Assembly: GCA_946479905.1 (NCBI GenBank)
Contig: CAMLIA010000197.1
Location: forward strand, 1 to 7,462
Source of the DNA: an uncultured Frankiales bacterium
GTDB lineage: Bacteria; Actinomycetota; Actinomycetes; Mycobacteriales; SCTD01
Direction of reading: 5' to 3'
Length of the DNA: 7,462 nucleotides
In this document: piece after piece, positions 6,153-7,462 of the stretch
Layout of the letters: each line of letters begins with the position of its first letter
Position numbering within the stretch: the stretch's first letter is position 1
Made by a program: the position numbers and the translations under genes
Notes under the pieces: model-generated
The model's database searches: none
What the model was told of the DNA's origin: nothing
The model's input: the letters and a program-made list of their open reading frames with translations, nothing else

Positions 6153-7462
6153 ATGACCGCACCTGTCAGCACCCGGCTCGCGCGCCCGCTCCGGGACGTG
6201 CGGCTCCCCGACGCCCCCGAGGTCGGCGGTAAGGCCGCCAACCTCGGGGAGCTGCTCTCGGCGGGTATCCCCGTCCCTGACGGCTTCGTCGTCACCGCCT
6301 CCGCGTTCCTGCACGCCCTCGACGAGACGGGCATCCGCGGCCAGCTGCTCGACGCCTTCCGGTCCGTCGACGCCGACGACGCCGCGGGACTGCAGACGAC
6401 GACCGAGCAGATGCGGGCCCTCGTGCACGGGGCGGGCGTGCCGGAGGACGTCGCCGAGGCGGTGTGCTCCGCCTACCGCGAGCTCGGCGACCGGGCGTCG
6501 GTGGCGGTGCGCTCGTCGGCCACCGCGGAGGACGGCGCCACCACGTCGTTCGCGGGCATGAACGAGTCCTTCACCAACGTCGTCGGCGAGGACCAGCTCC
6601 TCGCCCGGCTGCTCGACTGCTGGACCTCGCTCTACGGCGCCAGGGCCATCGCCTACCGCCGCTCGCAGGGGGTCGAGGACGAACCGGCGATCGCGGTCGT
6701 CGTGCAGCGCATGGTCGACGCGCACCGGTCGGGTGTCATGTTCACCGCCGACCCGGCCGCGGACGACGAGTCGCGGCTGCTCATCGAGGCGGCCTTCGGG
6801 CTGGGCGAGGTCGTCGTGAGCGGTCAGGTCGAGCCCGACACCTACGTCGTCGACCGCGAGGCGCTGCGGCTGCTGTCGGTGCACGTCGGCAACAAGGCGG
6901 TGAAGGTCGTGCGCGGCCTGGACGGCAACGACCAGCGACTGGACCTGCCACCCGAGGTGGCCGGCTCACGGGTGCTCGAGGACGACGAGGTGCTGGCCAT
7001 CGCGCGGCTCGGGCTGCGGGTCGCCGAGCACTACGGCAGCGACCAGGACATCGAGTGGGCGATCTGCAGCGAGGACCTCGACGACGGCGGCCTGCAGGTC
7101 GTGCAGTCCCGCCCGATCACCACGATGCACAACGGCACCGCCGGCGCGACCCCCGACACCGCGACCGTGCTGGTCCGCGGAATGGGCGCCTCCCCCGGGC
7201 TCGCGTCCGGGCGGGTGCGGGTGCTCACCTCGCCAGATCAGGGCGGGCAGCTGATGTCCGGTGAGGTCCTCGTGGCCCCCATGACGAACCCGGACTGGGT
7301 CCCGACCCTGCGCCGCGCGGCAGCGATCGTGACCGACAGCGGCGGCCTCACCTGCCACGCGTCGGTGGTCGCCCGCGAGCTCGGCGTGCCCTGCGTCGTC
7401 GGCGCGCGGGAGGCGACCCGGCTGCTGCGTGACGGCGAGCTCGTCACCGTCGACGGCAGGGG
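6153..7462 (+). CDS. ppsA: Phosphoenolpyruvate synthase, 3'-truncated by window edge
   Basis: Pyruvate, water dikinase: ATP + pyruvate + H2O gives PEP + AMP + Pi, the gluconeogenic step reversing pyruvate kinase. The frame stays open for 436 codons to the window end. An N-terminal ATP-grasp domain contains GGKAANLGEL (Lys27), VRSSATAEDG (Arg120), SFAGMNESFTNV and SGVMFTADP, and ends with VQSRPIT (Arg320). GMGASPGLASG (345 onward) opens the swivelling phosphohistidine domain. The phosphate-carrying His402 lies in GGLTCHASVVARELGVP, close to His421 of the E. coli enzyme. Thr400, two residues before it, is the position targeted by PpsR-type regulatory kinases in other bacteria; whether that applies here is unknown. 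The C-terminal PEP/pyruvate-binding barrel lies beyond the window, since full enzymes are about 750-800 residues. A rifampicin phosphotransferase or a pyruvate phosphate dikinase is the main alternative. The TCHA motif and operon partners favour PpsA. Confidence 0.92.
   Translation, partial: MTAPVSTRLARPLRDVRLPDAPEVGGKAANLGELLSAGIPVPDGFVVTASAFLHALDETGIRGQLLDAFRSVDADDAAGLQTTTEQMRALVHGAGVPEDVAEAVCSAYRELGDRASVAVRSSATAEDGATTSFAGMNESFTNVVGEDQLLARLLDCWTSLYGARAIAYRRSQGVEDEPAIAVVVQRMVDAHRSGVMFTADPAADDESRLLIEAAFGLGEVVVSGQVEPDTYVVDREALRLLSVHVGNKAVKVVRGLDGNDQRLDLPPEVAGSRVLEDDEVLAIARLGLRVAEHYGSDQDIEWAICSEDLDDGGLQVVQSRPITTMHNGTAGATPDTATVLVRGMGASPGLASGRVRVLTSPDQGGQLMSGEVLVAPMTNPDWVPTLRRAAAIVTDSGGLTCHASVVARELGVPCVVGAREATRLLRDGELVTVDGR

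Noticed and set aside
5109..6884. A 591-codon open frame on the minus strand across the end of the flavoprotein gene, the aldolase and ppsA
   Set aside because: Same high-GC antisense artefact; it covers parts of three well-supported genes and shows no protein family motif.
1..7462. CRISPR arrays, tRNA or rRNA genes, insertion sequences, phage or defence genes
   Set aside because: Nearly every base is inside one of seven metabolic genes; I saw no spaced repeats, inverted terminal repeats, transposase motifs or structured RNA.

Overview
The window is a run of central-carbon-metabolism genes from a very high-GC bacterium, most likely an actinobacterium. Codon third positions are almost all G or C, GTG is used as a start codon, and genes overlap or nearly touch. 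No organism-specific marker is present, so the assignment rests on base composition and protein flavour only.

All seven genes lie on the + strand and look like one operon that runs off both ends. In order they are: the C-terminal ~90% of a glyceraldehyde-3-phosphate dehydrogenase (1-897); the gamma, alpha and beta subunits of a pyruvate-type 2-oxoacid:ferredoxin oxidoreductase (901-1446, 1439-2614, 2616-3599); a GltD-like FAD/NAD(P)H oxidoreductase with a C-terminal two-[4Fe-4S] ferredoxin domain (3596-5236); an archaeal-type class I fructose-1,6-bisphosphate aldolase (5250-6143); and the N-terminal part of a phosphoenolpyruvate synthase (6153 to the window end). Junctions are 3 nt, an 8-nt overlap, 1 nt, a 4-nt GTGA overlap, 13 nt and 9 nt. 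There is no gene-free stretch longer than 13 nt, and I see no internal promoter, terminator, RNA gene, repeat or mobile element.

The genes fit one pathway. The oxidoreductase interconverts acetyl-CoA + CO2 and pyruvate. The flavoprotein-ferredoxin fusion can stand in for the missing delta (ferredoxin) subunit and link the enzyme to an NAD(P)H pool. PEP synthase turns pyruvate into PEP, and GAPDH and aldolase work at the triose/hexose end. The set therefore looks like a reversible or gluconeogenic bypass of pyruvate dehydrogenase, pyruvate kinase and the usual class II aldolase, perhaps used under low oxygen. The direction of flux and the conditions are inference. Each enzyme belongs to a known family, so the interest lies in the combination and in the electron-transfer fusion rather than in a new protein family.
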